From Bacteroidales bacterium (lineage in GTDB: Bacteria; Bacteroidota; Bacteroidia; Bacteroidales; WCHB1-69): a DNA stretch of 40,948 nucleotides. Made by a program: the position numbers and the translations under genes. Each line of letters opens with the position of its first letter. Positions within the stretch are counted from its first letter, which is position 1. The notes under the pieces were generated by a model that had not been told where the DNA came from, made no database searches, and saw only the letters and a list, made by a program, of their open reading frames with translations. The stretch spans positions 1 through 40,948 of the forward strand of contig JAITUN010000287.1 of the NCBI GenBank assembly GCA_031286285.1. Reading direction: 5' to 3'. This document shows, one piece after another, positions 34,301-40,948 of the stretch.

Positions 34301-34624
34301 GCTTGCGACCCAATAGAAGCAAGACAAGATTTACGCATCAACTCCAAAGAGTTTATGGAGATTGTTGCCGAAATCTTCACCGATTGGATACCGCAGTTGG
34401 GCGGTGTAACTTTTCAGGCGTTTTGGTCGGGCTATTACGTTGAGCCGCGCTACATTGTAGATCCCGACAACGGTTTGTTTGTGGGAATGCGCGGACACGG
34501 CTTCATGCTGGGACAATATTTAGCCAAAATCTATGTGGACAAATATTTGGGCAAGCCCGTGCCGGAATATATCAACCATTTGGCATTGAGCGGAAAGGGA
34601 CTGAGCGAGGGGGCGTTTAAATAA
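31391..34624 (+). CDS. Single-chain multidomain amine/imino-acid dehydrogenase (ferredoxin, FAD/NAD reductase, 4Fe-4S, BFD-like and DAO modules)
   Basis: 1077 residues containing parts usually found on separate subunits of sarcosine-oxidase-like or hydroxyproline-dehydrogenase-like complexes. Residues about 15-95: Fer2_4 [2Fe-2S] domain (LECGIGKCGACEMLVDGK, then a later Cys). 117-440: pyridine nucleotide-disulfide reductase fold with VAIIGAGPAGLACREEL and ILSIGAGNIGYLTSY. 458-515: two-cluster ferredoxin region (FACNPCIFSCPKNAI, KCIGCMDCVAKCPGLAIF). 603-650: BFD-like [2Fe-2S] domain (YICHCDDVDIETLL, GMGACRGKRCIPRVRRML). 700-1065: D-amino-acid-oxidase-type FAD domain (VFVAGGGIGGSALFRYF, SSWRNIAGGRPAFSVPE, FWSGYYVEPRYIVDP). 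Probably oxidises a small secondary amine or amino acid and moves electrons internally through FeS clusters. Substrate unknown. It lies 16 bases after tRNA-Arg. Confidence 0.88.
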   Translation: MYRIEIHPILVIPKNKEVTFLFNNKEVVAHAGYTIAAALHQAGYPIHSHSLDGRERSLECGIGKCGACEMLVDGKIKRICITKVDGVKEVAEVNTQTLPKEEVSQRKKNTKIYKTRVAIIGAGPAGLACREELNKLQIPNIVIDNNDRIGGQFNMQTHQFFFFEKEKLYGGMRGFEISSHLAGEDHTGIFLDSTVWDILEGKRIAVKNLATEELYYVDAEYLVVATGAVPFMPAFENDDLPGVYTAAVLQKMMNIEHTLLGKRILSIGAGNIGYLTSYQATQAGAEVAAIIEAMDHEGGFPVQANRVRRLGIPVLTSHILLKAIPNKDKTGIIGAVVAECKNFAPIAGTEKIIHDIDLINICTGLIPDDQLMLKGRIVFGDKTFGAGDAIRVGEGTCAVLRGKQVAMEIAMTCGKRVSYDNYLELSKDYIDSQQHPTRILEKPTKPTSERMNEKPFVVADCVYAFACNPCIFSCPKNAIQKSSTSTVPVVDYEKCIGCMDCVAKCPGLAIFGYNLAKNWLFLPIENFVEENAEVFLVNNQGEKLGEGIIEKVILKPNKTNVARVKSLTLTGEQLTEVTGFIVKEKYPKPLHITKDKNPETAPTYICHCDDVDIETLLRVIGDRKMISVDELKHTTRIGMGACRGKRCIPRVRRMLYSKGIELAGDATPRAPLSNQVNMSELYPSLAQPQYITEIRTNKTRRVDCEVFVAGGGIGGSALFRYFAENGKKTILANTEHGSSWRNIAGGRPAFSVPEIADIAQHNLRLFKELQEITNINFKPIRYIGFAHDESTYKALEASTAWSDACMVDKKDFQKEISPFFNPNLNTYQAALITHDCWQATPGLVLNALRTIASKNGGILLDDTMLLEVQKTAKGFMALVLEHDKTYTEYHCEHFVNALGSNAAQFALQLGIETGLYPVKHQAFITKRLPFIGKDGNTLDMLIDRRRYKNFSAVYGQQLAETGQIIGCASPACDPIEARQDLRINSKEFMEIVAEIFTDWIPQLGGVTFQAFWSGYYVEPRYIVDPDNGLFVGMRGHGFMLGQYLAKIYVDKYLGKPVPEYINHLALSGKGLSEGAFK

Positions 34625-34697
34625 GAAGTACGAAAATCAATAAGCTTTCTTTTATACACATTATAACCTTAGATGGAAAATCGTTAACAATAATCCC

Positions 34698-37600
34698 ATG
34701 CATAGTGAGCATTTTATTACAAATAGCGGTGAAAAATCGCTTTCAAAAATTTTAAATGGAATTTTACCAAAAACGAAAGCATTTGATTTTTTGGTCGGAT
34801 ATTTCTATTTTTCAGGAATTAAAGAGATTAAAGAACATATTGAGGATAAGGAAATACGCATTTTAGTTGGTATGGATATGGAAAAAGATTTACAGAATGC
34901 TACTGCAGAATTTAATTTTTATCAGAAAAAAGCACAATCTTCAAAACAAAAAATCAGAGAAGATTATTATCAAGAGTTTACTAAAATATTCAATGAAACA
35001 GAACTTTACGAAAGTAAAGAAGAACAAGAACTTTTTAAAACCTATTTTAACAAAATTAAAAACGGAACACTTGAGATTCGCAAAACCAAGGAACCATGCC
35101 ATGCTAAAATGTACATTTTTTCTTTGAAAGATGAACTGACAGAAGAAGGCGAAAATTTAGGAAATGTGATTACCGGATCAAGCAACCTGACTTACAATGG
35201 ACTACGCGGGCAAAACGAAATTAATGTACGTTTTAAAGGAAATCCTGAATACAAAGATGCCTGCCAAATTTTTGAATCTTTGTGGCAAAATGCAGTTGTT
35301 ATTGCAGATATGAATCATATTCAAGAGTTTGATGATGGGGTAATTAAAAAAATATGGTACGAGAAAATGCCATCTCCTTATCTTATGTATGTAAGATGTT
35401 TGCACGAATACTTTCATCTTGATACTCAAAAACGCATTCGTTCGCCTCATAGCATTACAAATGAAAAATATATGAACCTAAAATATCAAGAGGATGCTGT
35501 ACGTCAAGCTATTGATACGCTTGGGAAACACAATGGGGTAATCATTTCAGATGTTGTAGGTTTGGGGAAGAGTATTATTGCTTCCTCAGTAGCACATAAT
35601 TTGGATTACAGAACAATGGTCATAGCGCCGCCACACCTTGTTCCGCAATGGGAAGATTACATGAATGAATTTAAGGTTAAGCCATCCAAAGTATTTAGTC
35701 GCGGAGTGATTGAAAAAGCGCTGAAATATTACCGTGAAAGAGTGAAAGAAAATGAAATATGGTTAATTATTGTTGATGAAGCACATAACTACCGCAATGA
35801 ATATATTCAAGACTATGGAATGTTGCATGAACTTTGTCAGGGAAATAAAGTGATGTTACTCACTGCTACTCCTTTTAACAATCAACCTTCCGATATTTAC
35901 TCCATGCTCAAGCTTTTTCAATTCCCTACGAAATCAACATTGAACACCGTAAATAATTTGGGAGTTGCTTTTATCGGATTGATAGGCAAATATAAAACAT
36001 TAAAAAAAGAACAAAAAGAGAAAAAAATATCAGAAATTGAGGTGCAAAAAGAGGTTGAAATGATTGCCAAACAGATTCGCAACATCATTCAACCTTTAGT
36101 TATTAGGCGTTCTCGACTTGATTTGGACAAAATTACCGTATATAAAGAAGACCTAAAAAAACAGAACATTGAATTTCCTAAAGTGGAAGACCCGCAATTA
36201 TTAGAATATAAACTTGGCGAACTTAGTGATTTATATACTTCTACACTTCAACGTATTTCTCATAAGGATGTTAACAATACAATTGACCAAGATGATGACA
36301 CGCCACCGGAACCGCTGCTTGAAAATTCTTTTAAAGCCACCAGATACCAACCCATTATTTATGTAAAAGATGAATATGCTAAAGAGGTTGCCAAAGAGAT
36401 AGAAGATGCCGGATTTGAGTATCATCTTTTTAAAGGGACACAGCGAAATCTTGCAGCATTTATGCGTGTGCTGTTAGTGCGAAGGTTTGAAAGTTCACAA
36501 CACGCTTTCAAAATATCGCTCAATAATATTCTCTATCATTGTGAAAATATTAAAAAATGGGCAGAAAAAAGAGAAGCCATTCCAATTTACAAAAAAGGAT
36601 TTTTGCCTGATATTCAAGAACTCTACAATAGATGCGCCGATACGTTGTTTGAGGAAGAAGAGATTAATGCTCAAATTGAACGTTTTGAAAGCAAAGGACT
36701 TTTTGAATTGAAAACCAAATATTTAAAAGATGATTTCTTCAAAGATTTAGAGGCAGATATTGAAATATTGAAAAAACTTAAAAGCGAATGGGAATATATT
36801 TACAAAGATCCTAAAACCGAAGAGTTTATTGAAATTTTAAAGAATAAAATAAAAAATGAACCCGCAAGAAAAATTGTTGTTTTCAGTCAATTTGCCGATA
36901 CTACAGAATATTTGGGTGAAAAATTAGTGAAAGCCAAACTGCCTGTTTTTGCTTACACTTCAAAACAAGCAAGCGAAACCAATAAAAACATTATCAGAGA
37001 GAATTTTGATGCCGGTATTGACGAAAAGTTGCAAAAGAATGATTACAAAATTTTAGTTGCAACGGATGCCATTTCAGAAGGATACAATCTACACCGTGCA
37101 GGCGCCATTTTCAATTACGATATCCCCTACAATCCAACGAGGGTCATCCAGCGCGTCGGTCGTATCAATCGTATCAACAAAAAGGTTTTTGACAAACTGT
37201 TTATTTACAACTATTTTCCTACTGCTATTGGAGAGGCAGAAACGCGCATTAAAGAGATTGCAACTCTTAAGATGGCGATGATTCACGCCATTATGGGTGA
37301 GGATACCAAGATTTTAACTACGGATGAACAATTGCAAAGTTTTTTTGCAGAGCAATACAAAAAATTAATGGCTGAGGAGGAGCAAATTTCATGGGATACT
37401 GAGTTTCGTGAGGAATACAATTCTTTAGTTTCCACAAAAGATATGAAAGATGCATTAGCAATTCATCATCGTTCAAAAATTCGCCGGCGCACTTCTTTGC
37501 CAAAAGAGGGCGTTTTAGTGGTGGCAAAGAAAAAAAATGACCTTCTGTTTCTCTTGGGAGAAAATGGAAAACCTCCACAAGAAATTGGAGCAGAAACCGG

Positions 37601-38024
37601 ATTAAAACTGCTGAAAACCAATATAAAAGAAAAACCCTTTAAACTCTCTGAACAGTTTGATACTCAATACGATTTGGTAAAGCAATTATTAAATTCAGAT
37701 GAATTGGAAGGAGAAAACGAGAAACAAAAGCGGGATGCGTTAAATAAAATCACATTGATGATTCAAAAAAGCGCCTGTCCGCTTCCTTATCTTGAAGATT
37801 TGAAAACAGCCATTGAATATGATGCGATTTCAGGTTATGCACTACGTTGTATAAACCGCATTACACCAAAAGAATACGCTACATTACCCGAAAAAATATC
37901 GAATGATTATATTCAAAAAATATTATCTACCTATGATGATATTGGACAAGGTATCAAAACATTGATTTTGGCAGAAGAGATTGAGAGCGATGCTGTTATT
38001 GCAGAAATAGGAAGATTATTTTAA
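34698..38024 (+). CDS. PLD-domain SF2 (SNF2/DEAH-type) helicase of a restriction/defence operon
   Basis: 1108 residues. Residues about 1-215 are a phospholipase-D-like domain with an HxK motif (KEPCHAKMYIFSLKDEL) and GSSNLTYNGL. Residues about 255-560 carry SF2 motifs: Q-like KYQEDAVRQAI, Walker A SDVVGLGKSIIASSV, IVDEAHNYRNE (DEAH) and LLTATPFNNQ. The second RecA lobe has IVVFSQFADTTEYLG, ILVATDAISEGYNLHRAG and NPTRVIQRVGRINRI. A long carboxy-terminal helical part follows. Its gene is followed 19 bases later by a RhuM gene and then by a type IIG fragment. The PLD fold may supply a nuclease activity; this is inference. It is not DISARM as such, since no drmA or drmB is in the window. Confidence 0.9.
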   Translation: MHSEHFITNSGEKSLSKILNGILPKTKAFDFLVGYFYFSGIKEIKEHIEDKEIRILVGMDMEKDLQNATAEFNFYQKKAQSSKQKIREDYYQEFTKIFNETELYESKEEQELFKTYFNKIKNGTLEIRKTKEPCHAKMYIFSLKDELTEEGENLGNVITGSSNLTYNGLRGQNEINVRFKGNPEYKDACQIFESLWQNAVVIADMNHIQEFDDGVIKKIWYEKMPSPYLMYVRCLHEYFHLDTQKRIRSPHSITNEKYMNLKYQEDAVRQAIDTLGKHNGVIISDVVGLGKSIIASSVAHNLDYRTMVIAPPHLVPQWEDYMNEFKVKPSKVFSRGVIEKALKYYRERVKENEIWLIIVDEAHNYRNEYIQDYGMLHELCQGNKVMLLTATPFNNQPSDIYSMLKLFQFPTKSTLNTVNNLGVAFIGLIGKYKTLKKEQKEKKISEIEVQKEVEMIAKQIRNIIQPLVIRRSRLDLDKITVYKEDLKKQNIEFPKVEDPQLLEYKLGELSDLYTSTLQRISHKDVNNTIDQDDDTPPEPLLENSFKATRYQPIIYVKDEYAKEVAKEIEDAGFEYHLFKGTQRNLAAFMRVLLVRRFESSQHAFKISLNNILYHCENIKKWAEKREAIPIYKKGFLPDIQELYNRCADTLFEEEEINAQIERFESKGLFELKTKYLKDDFFKDLEADIEILKKLKSEWEYIYKDPKTEEFIEILKNKIKNEPARKIVVFSQFADTTEYLGEKLVKAKLPVFAYTSKQASETNKNIIRENFDAGIDEKLQKNDYKILVATDAISEGYNLHRAGAIFNYDIPYNPTRVIQRVGRINRINKKVFDKLFIYNYFPTAIGEAETRIKEIATLKMAMIHAIMGEDTKILTTDEQLQSFFAEQYKKLMAEEEQISWDTEFREEYNSLVSTKDMKDALAIHHRSKIRRRTSLPKEGVLVVAKKKNDLLFLLGENGKPPQEIGAETGLKLLKTNIKEKPFKLSEQFDTQYDLVKQLLNSDELEGENEKQKRDALNKITLMIQKSACPLPYLEDLKTAIEYDAISGYALRCINRITPKEYATLPEKISNDYIQKILSTYDDIGQGIKTLILAEEIESDAVIAEIGRLF

Positions 38025-38043
38025 ACATTTAATATTTAGACTA

Positions 38044-39066
38044 ATGAACACATTCATTATCTCACAACCTACCGACTTTTTGCTTTACAAAGACTCAAAT
38101 GGAGAAGTAAAAGTTGAGATTTATATTTTTAATGAGACGATATGGCTTACACAGGATAAAATAGCACAATTATTTGGCGTTGATAGAAGCGTAGTAACTA
38201 AGCATTTGAAAAATATTTTTCAAATGCTTGAATTACAAGAAGATTCAGTATGTGCAAAAATTGCACATACTGCTTCTGATGGAAAAAACTACCAAACAAA
38301 ATTCTACAATCTTGATGCCATTCTTTCCATTGGTTATCGTGTAAATAGTATTCAAGCCACACATTTTCGTATTTGGGCAAGCAGTGTTTTAAAAGAATAT
38401 TTAGTTAAAGGCTTTGTGATGAATGATGAACGTTTAAAGGAGCCACACTCTTTGTTTGGAAAAGATTATTTTGAAGAACAATTAAACCGTATTAGGGATA
38501 TACGCAGCAGTGAAAGACGTTTTTATCAGAAGATTACCGATATTTACGCACAATGTAGCGCTGATTATGACTCAAATGCAAACATTACACGTATTTTTTT
38601 CGCTACCGTTCAAAATAAATTGCATTGGGCAATTAGTCGGCAGACTGCAGCAGAAATCATTGCTCTTAGAGCAGATAGCGAAAAATCAAATATGGGACTG
38701 ACATCGTGGAAAAATGCTCCCAAAGGTCTGATTCGAAAAACTGACGTTTCGATTGCAAAAAATTATCTGAACAAAATAGAGCTTGATCACCTTAATCGAA
38801 TTGTATCAATGTATTTGGACTATGCTGAAAATCAAGCCAAAAAAGGATTAATCATGAATATGAAAGATTGGGTTAATAAACTTGACGCTTTTCTGCAATT
38901 TAATGAAGAAGCTATTTTATTTGATAAAGGTAAAATAAGTCATGAGGTTGCTAAAACGTTGGCAGAAAAAGAATATGATAAATATCATACTAAACATTTG
39001 AAAAATTATGAATCAGATTTTGATAGATTAATTAAAAGTGTGGATTTGGCAATAAATAAACAATAA
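38044..39066 (+). CDS. RhuM-family (virulence protein-like) DNA-binding protein
   Basis: 340 residues. The helix-turn-helix-like start WLTQDKIAQLFGVDRSVVTK and the block KNYQTKFYNLDAILSIGYRV, then NSIQATHFRIWASSVLKEYL, are the RhuM signature. The middle (FFATVQNKLHWAISRQTAAE) and a carboxy-terminal helical region complete the usual length. The biochemical function of RhuM is not established; members are frequent in restriction and defence islands. Its gene sits between the helicase and the IIG fragment, with only two bases to the latter, so it is part of the operon. A 12-bp inverted repeat lies inside its coding sequence. Confidence 0.9.
   Translation: MNTFIISQPTDFLLYKDSNGEVKVEIYIFNETIWLTQDKIAQLFGVDRSVVTKHLKNIFQMLELQEDSVCAKIAHTASDGKNYQTKFYNLDAILSIGYRVNSIQATHFRIWASSVLKEYLVKGFVMNDERLKEPHSLFGKDYFEEQLNRIRDIRSSERRFYQKITDIYAQCSADYDSNANITRIFFATVQNKLHWAISRQTAAEIIALRADSEKSNMGLTSWKNAPKGLIRKTDVSIAKNYLNKIELDHLNRIVSMYLDYAENQAKKGLIMNMKDWVNKLDAFLQFNEEAILFDKGKISHEVAKTLAEKEYDKYHTKHLKNYESDFDRLIKSVDLAINKQ
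38246..38272. repeat. 12-bp perfect inverted repeat inside the RhuM gene
   Basis: Arms CAGTATGTGCAA and TTGCACATACTG with a 3-base AAA spacer. It falls on residues VCAKIAHTA. There is no T tract after it, so it does not look like a terminator. Confidence 0.85.
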
Positions 39067-39068
39067 TT

Positions 39069-39926
39069 ATGAACTTTAATATCCCTTACCGCCGTGCAGA
39101 TTTCGCTCAATTCCTAGAAAACTTCCTGCCCGATGATTTTACGCCTCAAGAAAATGTGATTGGAAATTTGGCGACAAATCCTAACAATTACATTCAAGAA
39201 GCCACCAAATTAGGAGAATGTAAAAGTCTTAAACTCGAACTGTTTGAAGTATCCCATACTTCTACGCACGATGCGCGGGTTGGACTTTCGAGAGAAGCGT
39301 TTAAACTCATGCAAAATCACAGTTTTTGCGACCGCGCTTTAATTGCCTTTGTGCCGAAAGATAATAATGAACAATGGCGTTTTTCACTCCTGCAGTTTGA
39401 GTTTGACCAACAAGATAATAGTCCGCGTGTAAGTAAAAAATATTCCAACCCGCGCCGTTATTCATTTCTTCTGGGCGAAGGCTCTAAAACTAAAACTCCG
39501 CAACAATACCTGATAGAGAAAGGAGAAGTTTCTGATTTTGAAGACCTGCAAAAACGATTCTCGGTGGAAGTGCTTACCAAAGAGTTTTACAAAGAACTTT
39601 TCGACTGGTACCAATGGGCGCTTAGAGAAGAGATGGGCGTTGCCTATCCTAACGACACAAGTACGGAATCCGATGATCATGATATTCAAGAACATCTGAT
39701 AAGATTGATTACCCGTTTAATGTTCGTTTGGTTTATTAAACAGAAAAAACTCATCCCTGAAGATATTTTTGAAGAAAATTACTTGAAAGAAATATTGGTT
39801 GATTTTGACCCATTAAGCGAAACCCAAGGAAATTACTATAATGCCATATTGCAGAATCTGTTTTTTGCCACTCTTAATCGTCCCAATAAGCTATCGTATC
39901 TTGTGTCTCAAACCATTGATTATTAG
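39069..39926 (+). CDS. N-terminal fragment of a type IIG (Eco57I-like) restriction-modification enzyme
   Basis: 285 residues, where intact relatives have about 1000-1300. The start MNFNIPYRRADFAQFLENFL, the block LELFEVSHTSTHDARVGLSR and the helical SDDHDIQEHLIRLITRLMFV, then WFIKQKKLIPEDIFEENYLK, are the usual amino-terminal region up to NYYNAILQNLFFATLNR. At that point (codon at 39879-39881) the sequence changes. The last 14-15 residues, PNKLSYLVSQTIDY, come from reading the opposite strand of a carboxy-terminal IIG cassette backwards. The methylase core (NPPY and SAM motifs) is missing. The enzyme in this state cannot methylate. It follows the RhuM stop by two bases. Confidence 0.85.
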   Translation: MNFNIPYRRADFAQFLENFLPDDFTPQENVIGNLATNPNNYIQEATKLGECKSLKLELFEVSHTSTHDARVGLSREAFKLMQNHSFCDRALIAFVPKDNNEQWRFSLLQFEFDQQDNSPRVSKKYSNPRRYSFLLGEGSKTKTPQQYLIEKGEVSDFEDLQKRFSVEVLTKEFYKELFDWYQWALREEMGVAYPNDTSTESDDHDIQEHLIRLITRLMFVWFIKQKKLIPEDIFEENYLKEILVDFDPLSETQGNYYNAILQNLFFATLNRPNKLSYLVSQTIDY

Positions 39927-40380
39927 TCTTTTTTCTTGCGCCTTGTTCGCCAGTTTGTTTTAATCTATTATATCCAAAACTCAAAAGATGCTGTTTTACA
40001 GTAGGATACTTCTCAATATTAATTTTTAGACTTGGAAACGTTGTAATCAAATATAAATCAGCAAATTCGTATCCATAACGCTTAATATCTCGTCCTCTCA
40101 ATAACGGTCTTATAATATCTTCACTTTTGGGGTCTTGTTCTATTAGTTCTTTTCGTTTTTCCCCGTCAATGATAAACGCTTCGTTAAAACCCGTTTTTAT
40201 GCCGTAATTTATTTGAATATCCCAATCCTTCAACGGTGTTCCAACTGCCTCTATCTTAGCCTTTATGCGTTGCTCTATAGGGGAAAGTATTACCCAACTT
40301 TCATCGCCAAAATTACAAGTTGTGCTGTTTTGTCTAACAAAAACGCTGAACTGTTGTGTATAAAAATTGTCAGGTTTAAT
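39877..40380 (-). pseudogene. Inverted C-terminal (TaqI-like specificity domain) cassette of a type IIG enzyme
   Basis: On the minus strand, one frame stays open from just below a stop at 40381-40383 down to about 39877. It reads KPDNFYTQQFSVFVRQN, WVILSPIEQRIKAKIEAVG, TPLKDWDIQINYGIKTGFNE, DIIRPLLRGRDIKRYGYEF, HLLSFGYNRLKQTGEQGARK and WFETQDTIAYWD. This is the classic start of the TaqI-like carboxy-terminal specificity domain of Eco57I-type enzymes. It has no ATG start and lacks the methylase core. It ends exactly where the plus-strand amino-terminal fragment stops matching its family. It is best read as a silent or inverted recognition-domain cassette. Confidence 0.85.
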
Positions 40381-40422
40381 TTAGGCAAAGAAAGTTTTTT
40401 TAATACACATTTATTATTTGTA

Positions 40423-40451
40423 TTGTTAATTAACAAAAAAATGTATTTTCG
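40423..40451 (+). promoter_or_regulatory. Putative promoter with overlapping palindrome upstream of the recombinase
   Basis: TTGTTAATTAACAA (40423-40436) is a perfect 14-bp palindrome whose TTG sits where a -33 box would be. TGTATTTTCGC at about 40441-40451 resembles the -7 element. A repressor-type operator over the promoter is plausible. Confidence 0.4.
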
Positions 40452-40487
40452 CACATCTCATTAACCACGTGTTAAAGGAGTTACGGG

Positions 40488-40515
40488 GTCGCTTTACAGC
40501 GACTCTTGCTTTTTT
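40488..40515 (+). terminator. Hairpin with T tract in the recombinase leader
   Basis: GTCGCT (40488-40493), loop TTAC, AGCGAC (40498-40503), then TCTTGC and six T. It fits a weak intrinsic terminator about 40-60 bases after the putative transcription start, so it may be an attenuator or end a short RNA. Confidence 0.5.
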
Positions 40516-40684
40516 GTATAATTTTGATATTCAATAAGTAATTTTCTTAATCGGCTATTATCTTCTACTGTGTAGGCAGTACAAGGCAGAATATAATTTT
40601 TATTGTACTCTGATTTTTTTGATTTGCAAAATTAAAATATTATTTTAAGATTTCATCAATTACTAATTTTTAAAAATATTTTTT

Positions 40685-40948
40685 ATGATTTACGGCTACA
40701 TTCGGGTAAGCACCGACAGACAAACAGTAGAGAATCAACGTTTTGAAATCAATCAGTTTTGTAATAAAGGCATTATGGTGGTGGATAAATGGATTGAAGA
40801 GACTATTTCAGGAACAAAAACAATTCAGGAGCGCAAACTTGGTAAACTCCTCAAAAAAATGAAAAGAAACGACATTCTGATTTGTTCGGAATTGTCGCGC
40901 TTGGGCAGAAATTTGTTGATGATTATGGGAATCCTCAACGAGTGCATG
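40685..40948 (+). CDS. Serine-type recombinase, Mpi-invertase-like (partial, runs off right edge)
   Basis: The first 88 residues are present. The start MIYGYIRVSTDRQTVENQRF has the catalytic serine at position 9, followed by WIEETISGTKTIQERKLGKL, ILICSELSRLGRNLLMIMGI (catalytic arginines in SRLGRN) and LNECM. As I recall them, Bacteroides Mpi-type DNA invertases share this arrangement, including VSGTK and SELSRLGRN. These enzymes invert short DNA segments, including promoters and restriction specificity genes. It lies about 300 bases from an inverted IIG cassette, its likely target. The carboxy-terminal DNA-binding part is outside the window. Confidence 0.93.
   Translation, partial: MIYGYIRVSTDRQTVENQRFEINQFCNKGIMVVDKWIEETISGTKTIQERKLGKLLKKMKRNDILICSELSRLGRNLLMIMGILNECM

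Larger units (their letters stand above)
40381..40684. other. Gene-free leader between the inverted cassette and the recombinase
   Basis: About 300 bases with no ORF of note. It contains a palindrome overlapping a promoter (40423-40451) and a hairpin with T tract (40488-40515), both annotated separately. The rest is AT-rich, including a second TAATTTTG element near 40517-40526. Confidence 0.7.

Noticed and set aside
34698-39926. Calling the operon DISARM or BREX
   Set aside because: No drmA, drmB, drmMII, brxL, pglZ or brxC genes are in the window. A PLD fold, a helicase and a methylase alone are not enough.
39877-40233. The TTG-initiated 119-codon frame as a separate functional gene
   Set aside because: Homology to the IIG carboxy-terminal domain continues upstream of the TTG to about 40380, so it is part of a larger cassette and not an independent gene.
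40213-40464. Plus-strand ORF of 83 codons
   Set aside because: It overlaps the minus-strand specificity cassette, whose frame encodes a recognised domain, and itself has no recognisable content.
1-40948. CRISPR array, rRNA operon or insertion sequence
   Set aside because: No regularly spaced repeats with unique spacers, no rRNA-like stretch and no transposase frame were seen. The tandem heptamers have no spacers.

Overview
The window reads as a chromosomal segment of an AT-rich member of the Bacteroidota, probably Bacteroidales-like. Evidence: Bacteroidota-type -7 promoter elements (TAnnTTTG, usually seen as TATTTTTGC) recur upstream of genes; there is a protein with a type IX secretion sorting domain; and the gene families (GlmU-like nucleotidyltransferase, HU/SPOR protein, TolB-like outer-membrane protein, Mpi-type invertase) are typical of the phylum. 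No species is claimed.

Layout. 1-8.4 kb is housekeeping on the minus strand: a secreted T9SS-cargo protein, purD, a lone atpG, aroB, a GlmU-like protein, rpmE2, rpmB, an HU/SPOR protein and kdsB. 8.5-11.5 kb holds an unrecognised membrane-anchored protein, the remains of a small ORF and a multi-spanning membrane protein. 11.6-13.6 kb is rpmH-miaB-rlmH on the plus strand. 13.65-19.85 kb is a compact six-gene minus-strand operon (ammonia-lyase, ketoreductase, acyltransferase, methyltransferase, thioesterase, ketosynthase) that looks like part of an aryl-polyene/flexirubin pigment pathway. 20-31.2 kb carries a TolB-like outer-membrane protein, a VOC protein, a lytTR-etfB-etfA-acyl-CoA dehydrogenase operon, serS and a class-III aminotransferase. 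Then come tRNA-Pro(CGG), tRNA-Arg(TCT) and a 1077-residue single-chain amine/imino-acid dehydrogenase that combines modules usually found on separate subunits.

The most unusual part is 34.7-40.95 kb. A PLD-SF2 helicase, a RhuM-family protein and the amino-terminal quarter of a type IIG (Eco57I-like) restriction-modification enzyme form a tight plus-strand operon. The IIG reading frame breaks at about 39,876-39,885, where it joins head-on to a carboxy-terminal specificity-domain cassette of the same enzyme family lying on the opposite strand. A Mpi-type serine recombinase starts 300 bp further on and runs off the right edge. The simplest reading is a restriction/defence locus switched by DNA inversion and caught here in a disrupted state; the methylase core is not in the window.

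A second pattern is a set of short tandem repeats with a 7-bp period (GTAGTGA, TTTTGAA, GCAGAAA, TATTGAG-like). They lie inside coding sequence (T9SS-cargo gene, purD, ketosynthase) and at gene starts, where they create low-complexity peptide inserts. Because 7 is not a multiple of 3, a change in copy number would shift the reading frame.
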